DNA from: CAZFVY01 sp964522665
GTDB taxonomy: Bacteria; Verrucomicrobiota; Verrucomicrobiia; Limisphaerales; CAZFVY01
Length of the DNA: 63,363 nt
NCBI GenBank assembly: GCA_964522665.1
Contig: CAZFVY010000028.1
Location: 1-63,363 of the forward strand
Direction of reading: 5' to 3'
A program made the translations under genes and the position numbers. This document shows positions 41,815 to 49,753 of this stretch, in pieces (the stretch's first letter is position 1; each line of letters opens with the position of its first letter). A model generated the notes under the pieces. It ran no database searches. It was not told where the DNA came from and saw nothing but the letters and a program-made list of their open reading frames with translations.

Positions 41815-42501
41815 ATGAATGTATCAGTGATCGGACCCTACGGCGTCGGCAAGGGCACCCAGGTGGCTCGGGTCGCCGCGAAATACGATTTGCTCGTCAT
41901 CTCGCCGGGCGACGTCTTCAAGTTGAACATCAAGGAGCAGACCGGCCTTGGCCTCATGGCGAAGAAATATGTGGACGGGGGCGAATTGGTGCCGGACGAA
42001 ATCGCCGACGCGATGGTCGAGGCGAAGCTGCGCCAGCTTCCGGCCAATCAAGGCGTGGTCTTCGACGGTTTTCCCCGCACCACGTACCAGGCGAAGTTCC
42101 TGGATTCGCTGTTTGAGGACTTGGGGCGCGCGCTGGACGCGATCTTCTACCTGCGGGCGAGTGAGACTGAGATTCTGAAGCGCATGTCGAGCAAGCTGGT
42201 GTGCCGGGTCTGCCAGAAGGCGTTCGACAAGAACAGCTCCCCATTCAGCTCGTGCCCATTTAAACTTTGTCTCGGCGAGCATTTGTGCAAGGCGGAGGAC
42301 GCGAGCCCGGAGATGGTCAAGGTCCGGCAGCGAGTGTTCCAACATGCCACCGGCCCCCTGATCGATCATTACTCGAAATCGGGCACCCTGACGGTCGTGA
42401 ACGGTGAAGAGCCGGTCGAGCAAGTATTCGCGGCGATTGTGGCGATCGTGGATGGCGCCCGCGGTCGTGCCCCGAAGGCGGGGCGGTTGGTCAACTGTTA
42501 G
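41815..42501 (+). CDS. adk: Adenylate kinase, atypical
   Basis: A 228-residue adenylate kinase homologue that interconverts ADP, ATP and AMP. The P-loop reads GPYGVGKGTQ (canonical GPPGAGKGT), DGFPRT is intact, and the C-terminal PLIDHYSKSG is typical. The LID is unusual: CRVC, then CPFKLCLGEHLC and KAEDASPEMVKVR, rather than the usual two-CxxC Zn ribbon followed by R-x-DD. It could be a paralogue, with a standard adk elsewhere. ATG at 41815. It converges on recO. Confidence 0.8.
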   Translation: MNVSVIGPYGVGKGTQVARVAAKYDLLVISPGDVFKLNIKEQTGLGLMAKKYVDGGELVPDEIADAMVEAKLRQLPANQGVVFDGFPRTTYQAKFLDSLFEDLGRALDAIFYLRASETEILKRMSSKLVCRVCQKAFDKNSSPFSSCPFKLCLGEHLCKAEDASPEMVKVRQRVFQHATGPLIDHYSKSGTLTVVNGEEPVEQVFAAIVAIVDGARGRAPKAGRLVNC

Positions 42502-42538
42502 CCGCTACCCGGCGGCGAGTGGCGCCGTCCTCGACGCC

Positions 42539-43186
42539 CTAACCGCGGAGCATCAAAGCCGAGTCGCGACCGGTGGGCGCCCGTTCCAAATGGTCGCGCG
42601 CAAACCGGCCCAGAAAACCGGCGGCTTCGATAATCTGGAGTTGGCTGGGCCGTAAGACCGGAATCAGGCTCCAGTCGCTCGCGAGGAGTCGCTGCAAAAC
42701 TTGACTGGCGCCCGGGCTCAGACTCTTCGTGGCCAAGTCCGGCGCCAGCCCCAGTTCGTTCAACAGTTTAATTTCAAACGCGAGGATCACCGTCGGTTGC
42801 GGCGGATGTTCCGAGAGGTGCCGGAGCAGCCCGTGCAAAAGCGCGAAAAAGATCGGCAGCGGCGTCTCTGGCTCGGTGGTCTGCACGATCAGGGCGGCGG
42901 CGTAGCAGGCTTGCTGTAAGCGGTTCAAATCGGACCGAAGCCCCCGGTGCGGGTCGCGCAGACTGACTTCGCGCAGCGCATGAAGCTCGGAACGCCGGCT
43001 TCGTTGGAAGGAGAAGTCGGCGAGATAGAAAAGGTCCAATTGGCCGCGAAACGCTGATTTCGGACGGCGGGCGCCTTTGGCCACGGTCACCAGTCGCCCG
43101 CAGTCCGGGGTGAGCCAATGCACGATGAGGCTCGATTCGGTCAGCGGGTGGAGGCGCAGGACGAGGCCGGTCGCGCGTTCATCCAT
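42539..43186 (-). CDS. recO: DNA repair protein RecO
   Basis: RecO mediates RecA loading with RecF and RecR in recombinational repair. The 215-residue protein has an N-terminal OB-fold (MDERATGLVLRLHPLTESSLIVHWLTPDCG) and the helical C-terminal domain (RLQQACYAAALIVQTTEPETPLPIFFALLHGLL). The cysteine zinc site found in many RecO proteins is absent. It is 6 bp downstream of the DUF502 stop, so the phoH-ybeY-DUF502-recO run is probably one operon. Confidence 0.85.
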   Translation of the reverse strand: MDERATGLVLRLHPLTESSLIVHWLTPDCGRLVTVAKGARRPKSAFRGQLDLFYLADFSFQRSRRSELHALREVSLRDPHRGLRSDLNRLQQACYAAALIVQTTEPETPLPIFFALLHGLLRHLSEHPPQPTVILAFEIKLLNELGLAPDLATKSLSPGASQVLQRLLASDWSLIPVLRPSQLQIIEAAGFLGRFARDHLERAPTGRDSALMLRG

Positions 43187-43192
43187 GAGTTT

Positions 43193-43879
43193 TCAACCGG
43201 AGAGGCTGTCCCGCGGGGCGGGATGCTTGACGTCCAACGGCGAGGCTTGTTCGGGGGAAATGGCGCCGAGACTGATGATGAATTTGATGCCTTCGGCCAC
43301 GGACATGTTCAGCTTCGTCACCTCACGCTCCGGAGTCATGACCAGAAAGCCGCTGGTCGGATTCGGCGTCGTTGGGACAAAAATGCTGAGCATACGATCG
43401 GTGGCCTGAGCGCTCCCGAGTTGGTGGTCAGCGCCGGTGACGAAGCCGATCGAATATTGTCCAGCGCGGGGGAATTCGACGAGCACAACCTGTTTGAACG
43501 AGGTGTTCGAGCTGGAGAAGGCGTCGTTTACCTGCTTGATCGCGCCGTAAATCTTGTTTAACAGCGGGACTTTGAGCATGGCGAGGTCAATCATGCCGAT
43601 CAACTGCTTGCCGACGTAGTTGCGCGCCAGCCGCCCAACCAGGCCGATGAGCAGGATCGCCAACGCCAACGCGCAAACGCTCCAGTACCAGTACATCTTC
43701 CCGTCGCCGTCGCGCTGATGGGTCCATTCCTTGGGCAGAAAAATGAGGAGCGTGTCGGTCAGGTTGGAGACGTTCCGGAAGAGCCAGACCACGACCGCAA
43801 TGGAAATTACCGCCGGCAAAACGACCGCCAGACCCGCCAGGAAGTTGGCGCGCCAGCGGGCGAAGAGACTTTTTCTCAC
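43193..43879 (-). CDS. DUF502 membrane protein
   Basis: A 228-residue DUF502 family inner-membrane protein with two hydrophobic segments (about 12-35 and 66-90), the LLNKIYGAIKQVNDAF helix, QVVLVEFPRAGQYSIGFVTG and FVPTTPNPTSGFLVMTPER motifs. DUF502 genes are often near phoH/ybeY in other bacteria, but the biochemical role is unknown. The start overlaps the ybeY stop (ATGA at 43876), so they are translationally coupled. Confidence 0.88.
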   Translation of the reverse strand: MRKSLFARWRANFLAGLAVVLPAVISIAVVVWLFRNVSNLTDTLLIFLPKEWTHQRDGDGKMYWYWSVCALALAILLIGLVGRLARNYVGKQLIGMIDLAMLKVPLLNKIYGAIKQVNDAFSSSNTSFKQVVLVEFPRAGQYSIGFVTGADHQLGSAQATDRMLSIFVPTTPNPTSGFLVMTPEREVTKLNMSVAEGIKFIISLGAISPEQASPLDVKHPAPRDSLSG

Positions 43880-44352
43880 CGGGAAAGCTTAGCGGCCCGG
43901 CGGAGTTGGCTCAAGGCAAACCGACCCGCCAAGGCGCGCAGGAGCCGATTCTCTTCCCGCTTCATCACGCGCCGGCGGGCCGCGTCGAGATCGTCGAAGC
44001 CGCGGAGGTGGAGGACGCCGTGGACCAGGTAACGCGCCAGTTCGGATTGCCAGGAGGCTCCGAACCGCCGCGCCTGCGCGACGGCTTCATCCACCGAAAT
44101 GAAAATTTCGCCGTGGAGCGCGTTGCCGTTGGCCCGGTCGGAGTAGTCGAACGTGATCACGTCGGTGGGACTGAAGTCCTGCAGGTAGGTTCCGTGGAGA
44201 GCGACGATGTCAGCGCGGGTCACGAAGTGAACGCCCAACTCGTAGCGCGCGAAGCCGAGCAATTCTTCCAGCAGGGCGCGCGTCAACGTCCGCGCGAAAC
44301 GGAGATTAACCGGGCGTCCGCGGCTCCGGTTACTCAGGGAGAGTTCGTTCAT
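43876..44352 (-). CDS. ybeY: Endoribonuclease/rRNA maturation factor YbeY
   Basis: A 158-residue YbeY protein, a metal-dependent RNase needed for 16S rRNA 3' maturation and ribosome quality control. It has TDVITFDYSDRA and GEIFISVDEA, and the metal motif HGVLHLRGFDD. The two first His ligands are present, but the third position, usually His in HGxLHLxGxDH, is Asp. This may still coordinate metal. Both ends overlap neighbours by ATGA: the start with phoH and the stop with DUF502. Paired phoH-ybeY is a widespread arrangement. Confidence 0.9.
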   Translation of the reverse strand: MNELSLSNRSRGRPVNLRFARTLTRALLEELLGFARYELGVHFVTRADIVALHGTYLQDFSPTDVITFDYSDRANGNALHGEIFISVDEAVAQARRFGASWQSELARYLVHGVLHLRGFDDLDAARRRVMKREENRLLRALAGRFALSQLRRAAKLSR

Positions 44353-45308
44353 GCGGCTTTGCCGCGATGTTCCTCGTAGGCCGCGATGATGCGTTGGACC
44401 AGTGGATGGCGCACGACGTCCCGCTTCGAGAATTCGACGATCGAAATCCCCTCGATGCCGTTGAGGACGCGGCGGGCCTCGACGAGGCCCGAGCGCTTCG
44501 GCGCCGGCAAATCGATTTGCGTAGGATCACCAGTGATGACCGCCTTCGAATTGTGGCCGAGTCGAGTGAGGAACATGAACATCTGTTCGGCGGTGGAGTT
44601 TTGCGCTTCGTCGAGAATGATGAACGCGTTATTGAGCGTGCGACCGCGCATGTACGCGAGCGGGGCGATCTCGATGCCGCCGCGCTCCATCTGTTTCTGG
44701 ATCTCGTCCAGGGGCAGCATATCGTGCAGCGCGTCATGCAGCGGGCGCAGATACGGCGCCAGTTTTTCATAGAGGTCCCCGGGCAGGAAGCCGAGGGCCT
44801 CGCCGGCTTCGACCGCCGGCCGGGTGAGAATGATGCGCGAGACCTTGCCTTCGCGAAGCGCGGCGACCGCCGTCGCCATCGCCAGATAGGTTTTGCCCGT
44901 GCCCGCCGGACCCACGCCGAAGACGACGTCGTGGTGGCGGATGGCTTCGACGTATTTTCGCTGGCCGATGGTCTTGGGCGTGACGGAGGCCTTTTGGGGC
45001 GAGGTGTGAATGCGCTCACTAAAGAGGCTTTGGAGCGCCTCGGCGCCGTCCACCTTGACGACGTTCAGGGCGTGGGCGAAATCGCGATTGCGCACGGGGC
45101 TGCCGGACTTGGTCGAGTTTTCCAGGTATTGGAAAAGCTTCTTGGCCCGTTCGACCGCCTCATCGGGGCCATCCAATTTGATCCAGCCTTCACGCGAGGT
45201 GGCGGCGACGCCCAATTGCTCTTGGAGCGCCAGCAGGTTGCGGGGCTCGCTGTTGAACAGCTGCTGAGCGAAACGGGCGTTTTCAAAATGGAGGGTTTCG
45301 GTGGGCAT
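44349..45308 (-). CDS. PhoH family ATPase
   Basis: A 319-residue PhoH-like P-loop ATPase with an N-terminal KH-type domain (FENARFAQQLFNSEP ... GWIKLDGP). Walker A is GPAGTGKTYLA (about 132-142), followed by ILTRPAVEAGEALGFLPGDL, Walker B FIILDEAQN, and TRLGHNSKAVITGDPTQIDLP. The family acts in RNA metabolism together with YbeY. ybeY begins inside the stop codon of this gene (ATGA). Confidence 0.94.
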   Translation of the reverse strand: MPTETLHFENARFAQQLFNSEPRNLLALQEQLGVAATSREGWIKLDGPDEAVERAKKLFQYLENSTKSGSPVRNRDFAHALNVVKVDGAEALQSLFSERIHTSPQKASVTPKTIGQRKYVEAIRHHDVVFGVGPAGTGKTYLAMATAVAALREGKVSRIILTRPAVEAGEALGFLPGDLYEKLAPYLRPLHDALHDMLPLDEIQKQMERGGIEIAPLAYMRGRTLNNAFIILDEAQNSTAEQMFMFLTRLGHNSKAVITGDPTQIDLPAPKRSGLVEARRVLNGIEGISIVEFSKRDVVRHPLVQRIIAAYEEHRGKAA

Positions 45309-45337
45309 AAGAGGGAGCTAGGAGTGGGACGGCGCGC

Positions 45338-45841
45338 TCACTCGGCGAGCGCCGCGCGCAGGCGGGCGGCGACCTCGGCCAGCGCTTGGGGCAGGACGGT
45401 GGTTCCGGCCAGGACCGGCATGAAATTGGTGTCGCCGATCCAGCGCGGCACAATGTGCAGATGAAGGTGCTCCGCGATGCCCGCGCCGGCCGCCTTGCCG
45501 AGGTTAACGCCCAGATTGAAACCGTCCGGTTTCATCACGGTGGTCAGGGCCGCCTGACACCGTCGCGCCAATTTGAACAGGCCGAGCAATTCTTCGTCGT
45601 TCAACCCGGAGAAATCCGCGACCTGTTTGTAGGGCGCCACCAGCAAATGGCCGCCGGTGTACGGGTACGTGTTGAGGAGCGCGAAGCAGGCGCGGTCCCG
45701 CGCCACGACGTAGTGGGCGACATCATCGTTGGACTGAGCGACGCGGGTGAAGAGCGAAGCGCCATCCGCCGGCGGCGGAAGCTTGGGAGCAAGGATGTAA
45801 TCGATGCGCCAGGGGGCGTGCAGACTTTCCATCGGGTTCAA
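45338..45841 (-). CDS. HIT family hydrolase/phosphorylase
   Basis: A 167-residue histidine-triad protein. The active-site motif HLHLHIVPRW is exact for the HIT family (H-x-H-x-H), and NTYPYTGGHLLVAPYKQV and GFNLGVNLGKAAGAGIAEHLH match the Fhit/Ap4A phosphorylase branch. It cleaves dinucleoside polyphosphates or related nucleotides. It lies between the hybrid kinase/response regulator pair and phoH on the same strand. Confidence 0.9.
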   Translation of the reverse strand: MNPMESLHAPWRIDYILAPKLPPPADGASLFTRVAQSNDDVAHYVVARDRACFALLNTYPYTGGHLLVAPYKQVADFSGLNDEELLGLFKLARRCQAALTTVMKPDGFNLGVNLGKAAGAGIAEHLHLHIVPRWIGDTNFMPVLAGTTVLPQALAEVAARLRAALAE

Positions 45842-45877
45842 TTCGCGCGTACTGGACGGGTGGTAAAACGCCAGGGA

Positions 45878-46486
45878 TTACTTGGCGCCGGGCGGCGTCG
45901 CGCCGGAGGAGAGCCGTTCATTCTCCGCCTGGAGGGCTTCCAATTGCGGCACGATGTGCTCGGAGTAGCATTTGGGACAGATGCTGTGGCTGAAATCGGA
46001 GCCGGTGTGGTCGTGGATGTAGGTTTCGATTTGGTGCCAGTAATCCTTGTCATCGCGAATCTTCTTGCAGTAACTGCAGATCGGCAACAGGCGCTTGAGT
46101 TCACGGACTTGGTTCATGAAGCCGAGCAGCCGTTCCGCGACGCGGACGCGGTTGAGGAGTTCATCGGCGTTGAGGGGCTTCGTCAGGAAATCGTCCACGC
46201 CGGCGTTCATGGCGGCTTGGTAATTCTCGCGGCCGACCCGGGCGGTCAAAAGGATGAAATAGGTGTATTCGCGCCGGCGGCGCGCGCGGACCTTGCGGCA
46301 AAACTCCAGCCCGTCCATCTCCGGCATCATCCAGTCGCTGACGATGATCTGGCAGGATTTTGTCAGGCACATTTCCCAAGCCTGCGCCCCGGTTTCGGTG
46401 AGGAGCAATTCGTGGCCGGCATTCTGCAAGGTAAGCTGGAGGACGCGCCGCGAGAGCGGATCGTCCTCCGCGACGAGGATCTTCAT
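45878..46486 (-). CDS. Response regulator with C-terminal Cys4 region
   Basis: A 202-residue protein. The receiver domain has AEDDPLSRRVL, the phosphoacceptor Asp in IVSDWMMPEMDG and Lys in FLTKPLNADE. The C-terminal part (about 125-175) has LLPICSYCKKIRDDKDYW and the SICPKCY segment, forming a CxxC...CxxC arrangement that resembles a zinc-binding module. Its start overlaps the hybrid kinase stop (ATGA at 46483), so the kinase and regulator are coupled. The C-terminal module is known from other signalling proteins but its role is unclear. Confidence 0.85.
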   Translation of the reverse strand: MKILVAEDDPLSRRVLQLTLQNAGHELLLTETGAQAWEMCLTKSCQIIVSDWMMPEMDGLEFCRKVRARRRREYTYFILLTARVGRENYQAAMNAGVDDFLTKPLNADELLNRVRVAERLLGFMNQVRELKRLLPICSYCKKIRDDKDYWHQIETYIHDHTGSDFSHSICPKCYSEHIVPQLEALQAENERLSSGATPPGAK

Positions 46487-49400
46487 GGCGATGAAAATTG
46501 CGGGGCCGGACGAGAGGCGCGTTGCGCCGCCGCCAGGGCGGCCTCCAGCTCGAGGGGCCGGAAAGGTTTGGCCACGCAGGCGTCAACGCCCGCCGCGCGG
46601 TATTCGTCGCTCCCGGCGGGTTGGGTCTGAGACTTCATCGCGATGATGTAGGGCGGCGTCGCTCCCGGGCCGCGGTCGCGAATCCGCCGCACGGTTTTCA
46701 AACCTTCGCCTTCGTGGGCGCCAAGATCGATGAGGATCACGTCGTAGGGAATATGCGCCAAAGCCTGCGCGACTTCAACTCCATTGGCGACGGCATCGGC
46801 CTTGTAACCGAGCTTTCTTAGCTGGAGAAGGGCGACCTTTTGATTTACCATGTTCTCCTCCGCCAGCAGAATACGGAGGGATTTGAGGGGCGTGGACGCG
46901 GCATCAACGTGAGCGGCCGCCAGGCTGCGGCCTTCAATCAAGGCTCCGAGTGAGCGGACAGCCATAATTTTATTGAGGCAGTCAAGAAGTCGGGAGGGCT
47001 TGACCGGTTTGGGCAGACAGGCGTCGATGGCGGCGGCTTGCAATGCCTCCGCGCCGAGGCGCTGGCGGTTCGAGGCGAGCGCCACGACGCGAACGTCCGC
47101 GCCGCCGGGCGCCAGCCGGAGCGCGTGCGCAAAGTCGAGACCGTCAACCCCGGGCAATTGCAAATCAAGGACGATTGCGGAGTAGGGTGCGCCGCGCTCC
47201 GCCGCCTGGCGGAGGGCCGCGAGCGCGTCCTCGTGGCTGGCGACGGAGTCGGAGGGGATCGCCCAGGAAAGCAACTGCTGCTGGAGGATGTGCCGGCTGG
47301 TGGAGTTGGCGTCCACGATGAGCAGGCGCGCGCCGGTCCAATCGTGTTGGCGGATGAGCGGATGCGCGGGCGAGGAGGTATCCTTGCCAAGGGCGACGGT
47401 GAACCAAAACGTCGAGCCGGACCCGACGCGGCTCTCGACGCCGATCTCGCCCCGCATCAATTCCACCAATTGTTTGGAGATCGCGAGGCCTAGTCCGGTT
47501 CCGCCGTAGCGGCGCGTTACGGAGCCGTCCGCCTGCATGAACGCCTCAAAGATACGCGACTGGTCTTCGGGTGGAATCCCGATGCCGGTGTCGCTTACCC
47601 CAAAGCGGACGGTCACGGTTTGCTCCGTTTCCGCCTGTTTCGTAACGCCGACGACGACTTCGCCTCGCTCGGTGAATTTCACCGCGTTGCTGACCAAATT
47701 GATCAGCACCTGCCGCAGCCGCCCGGGATCGCCGCGCAGCCGCTGGGGCACGTCGGCCGGGATGAAGCAGGCCAGTTCCACGCTTTTGGCCGCCGCCCGG
47801 CCGGCGAGCAATTCAACCGCGCCTTCGATCGTTTCGCGCAAATCAAAGGGAATCGTTTCGACCGCCATCTTGCGCGCTTCAATCTTGGAGAAGTCCAGGA
47901 CATCGTTGACGATGGTCAGGAGGGCGTCGGCGCTGGAACGCACGGCTTCCACGAATTCCCGTTGGTCGTGCGAAAGTGGAGACTCCAGCAACAGGCCGGT
48001 CATGCCGACGATGCCGTTCATCGGCGTCCGAATCTCATGGCTGATGTTGGCGAGAAATTCTGATTTCAGGCGGGTTGATTCGAGCGCGGCGTCGCGGGCC
48101 GCGGCGAGCTGATCCTCCGCTACTTTGAGGTAGGTGACGTCTTTGGAAATGCCGAACGTGCCGATCACGTTTCCCTTCTGATCGCGATAGGCGGTCTTGG
48201 TGGTCAACGCCCATTTCTCCTGGCCGTCCTTCCAGGTTTCCTTTTCGATCTTGCCGATGATCGGCTCGCCGGTGCGAATGATCGTTTGCTCGTCCTCGTA
48301 CGCCGGGAGGGCGTGTTCCTCGGTGAAGAAATCAAAGTCGGTCTTACCGACCGCAGCCGCCGGATCGTCGAGGCCGAACGCGGTGGCGAGGGCGCGGCCG
48401 ATGCGCAGGAACCGGGATTCGCGATCCTTAAAATAGATGTTATCCGAGACCCCCGCCATGAGCGCGGTCAGGAGGTCGCGTTCGTAGGCGAGGGTCTCCT
48501 CGATTTTTTGGCGTTCGGTGACGTCCCAGAATATGCCCTGGATACCCATGGGCGTTCCCTGCGGGTCCAGAAGGCGGGTCTTGACCACTTGCACGTAAAG
48601 CTTGCCGCCGTCGGCGGTTTGATGGGCCTCGACGCTTTCGATTGGCAGGCCGGTCGCGATCACTTGCAGGTCATCCTGCCGGTATTTGGCGGCCAGCTCG
48701 GGGGGAAACAAATCGAAATCGGTCTGGCCGACGATCTCCGCGAGCGGTCGTTTCAACATCTGGCAAAACCGCTGGTTGGCGAACGTGAACCGGCCGGCGA
48801 GATCTTTGCGCAGAATATTCTGCGGCAGGTTCTCGACCAACGAGTGATAGAGCATTTCGGACTGGCGCAAGGCGTTGATGGCCCAGCCGGACGCGATTGC
48901 GTCGCCGGCGCCCGGCCCAGGTTCGGCGTGGCTCGGTTTCCCGGGGAGCTCGCCGGTCAATCGAGCCTCACCCGGCGGCTCCGCCAAGTCCGCGAGTCGG
49001 ACGGCCAGACGCGCGACGCGAAGCAATCCCGCGATCTGATCCACGTTCAGGCTGAGCGGGGACTCGTTCAGCGCGGCGAGAATGCCAATCACCTCCCCGG
49101 CTGGCCTCCGCAACGGGACGCCGGCGTAGAAGAAATTTGGCGCCGACCCCGCGGCCAGCTCGCTGGCCCGGTATCGTGAGTCCTCGCGGGTGTCTCCGAT
49201 GAGAAGGATTTCGGGAGCCTCAAGCGTCGCGCTGGCCAGCGCGTCGCTGGCCGGAATTTCGTCAAGCGGGATTCCTAGGGAGGCCGCGAAACGGATTGTA
49301 TCACCGGTCAGCCGACCGATGAGGGCGACCCGCACGCCGGCAATCTGCGCCGCGAGCCGTGCCAGATCGTCGAAGGCGCCGGCCGAGCCGGGGCTTGATG

Positions 49401-49512
49401 CGGCACGCGGGCGCGACGGGTCTGGCTCGCGAGCGTCATGCGATGGAGTTGGGCTGGGTTTCACTCGAGCGTCTGTAACGCTCGTACTACCGGTAATCCC
49501 GCCGACCGTCAA
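46483..49512 (-). CDS. Hybrid sensor histidine kinase (GAF-PAS-PAS-HisKA-HATPase-REC-REC)
   Basis: A 1009-residue hybrid kinase without a clear transmembrane segment. GAF-like region (about 45-170), two PAS domains (about 215-470, MLYHSLVENLPQ and YFKDRESRFLRIGRALA), HisKA with ANISHEIRTPMNGI (about 490), HATPase with NLVSNAVKFTERG, DTGIGIP and GGTGLGLAISK, then two receivers. Receiver 1 begins LLIVDANSTSRH, where the usual acidic pair DD is DA, but keeps Asp in IVLDLQLPG. Receiver 2 has AEENMVNQK and its Asp in ILIDLGAHEGEG (usual DVQMPE). The first codon is uncertain: TTG at 49512 or a GTG 16 codons downstream. The response regulator gene at 46486 is translationally coupled. Confidence 0.9.
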   Translation of the reverse strand: MTVGGITGSTSVTDARVKPSPTPSHDAREPDPSRPRAASSPGSAGAFDDLARLAAQIAGVRVALIGRLTGDTIRFAASLGIPLDEIPASDALASATLEAPEILLIGDTREDSRYRASELAAGSAPNFFYAGVPLRRPAGEVIGILAALNESPLSLNVDQIAGLLRVARLAVRLADLAEPPGEARLTGELPGKPSHAEPGPGAGDAIASGWAINALRQSEMLYHSLVENLPQNILRKDLAGRFTFANQRFCQMLKRPLAEIVGQTDFDLFPPELAAKYRQDDLQVIATGLPIESVEAHQTADGGKLYVQVVKTRLLDPQGTPMGIQGIFWDVTERQKIEETLAYERDLLTALMAGVSDNIYFKDRESRFLRIGRALATAFGLDDPAAAVGKTDFDFFTEEHALPAYEDEQTIIRTGEPIIGKIEKETWKDGQEKWALTTKTAYRDQKGNVIGTFGISKDVTYLKVAEDQLAAARDAALESTRLKSEFLANISHEIRTPMNGIVGMTGLLLESPLSHDQREFVEAVRSSADALLTIVNDVLDFSKIEARKMAVETIPFDLRETIEGAVELLAGRAAAKSVELACFIPADVPQRLRGDPGRLRQVLINLVSNAVKFTERGEVVVGVTKQAETEQTVTVRFGVSDTGIGIPPEDQSRIFEAFMQADGSVTRRYGGTGLGLAISKQLVELMRGEIGVESRVGSGSTFWFTVALGKDTSSPAHPLIRQHDWTGARLLIVDANSTSRHILQQQLLSWAIPSDSVASHEDALAALRQAAERGAPYSAIVLDLQLPGVDGLDFAHALRLAPGGADVRVVALASNRQRLGAEALQAAAIDACLPKPVKPSRLLDCLNKIMAVRSLGALIEGRSLAAAHVDAASTPLKSLRILLAEENMVNQKVALLQLRKLGYKADAVANGVEVAQALAHIPYDVILIDLGAHEGEGLKTVRRIRDRGPGATPPYIIAMKSQTQPAGSDEYRAAGVDACVAKPFRPLELEAALAAAQRASRPAPQFSSP

Positions 49513-49753
49513 GCTGGCGCCGCGATCCAGCGATCCCTCCGGACCCGCCCGACGAGAGGCAAGTCTCGCGCGGGGTCGAGAATCCCGCCTGTTTTTACCC
49601 GGTATTGGAGGCGCGGACGCCGTCTTTGGGGCGCTCGACCGCGAAGCGGACGAGGCGTGGGCGGCGGCTGCCGCTCGAGTGGCGGAACTATTTGGGGCGA
49701 GGGCGGGAATTTCGCTTGGAGGCGTGCGTCGGGAACGCTACTTTGGAAGCATC

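Noticed and set aside
49190..49753. N-terminal extension of the DUF1549 gene back to 49190
   Set aside because: It runs antisense through the hybrid kinase gene and lacks conservation or a signal; the GTG at 49754 before the hydrophobic segment is preferred.
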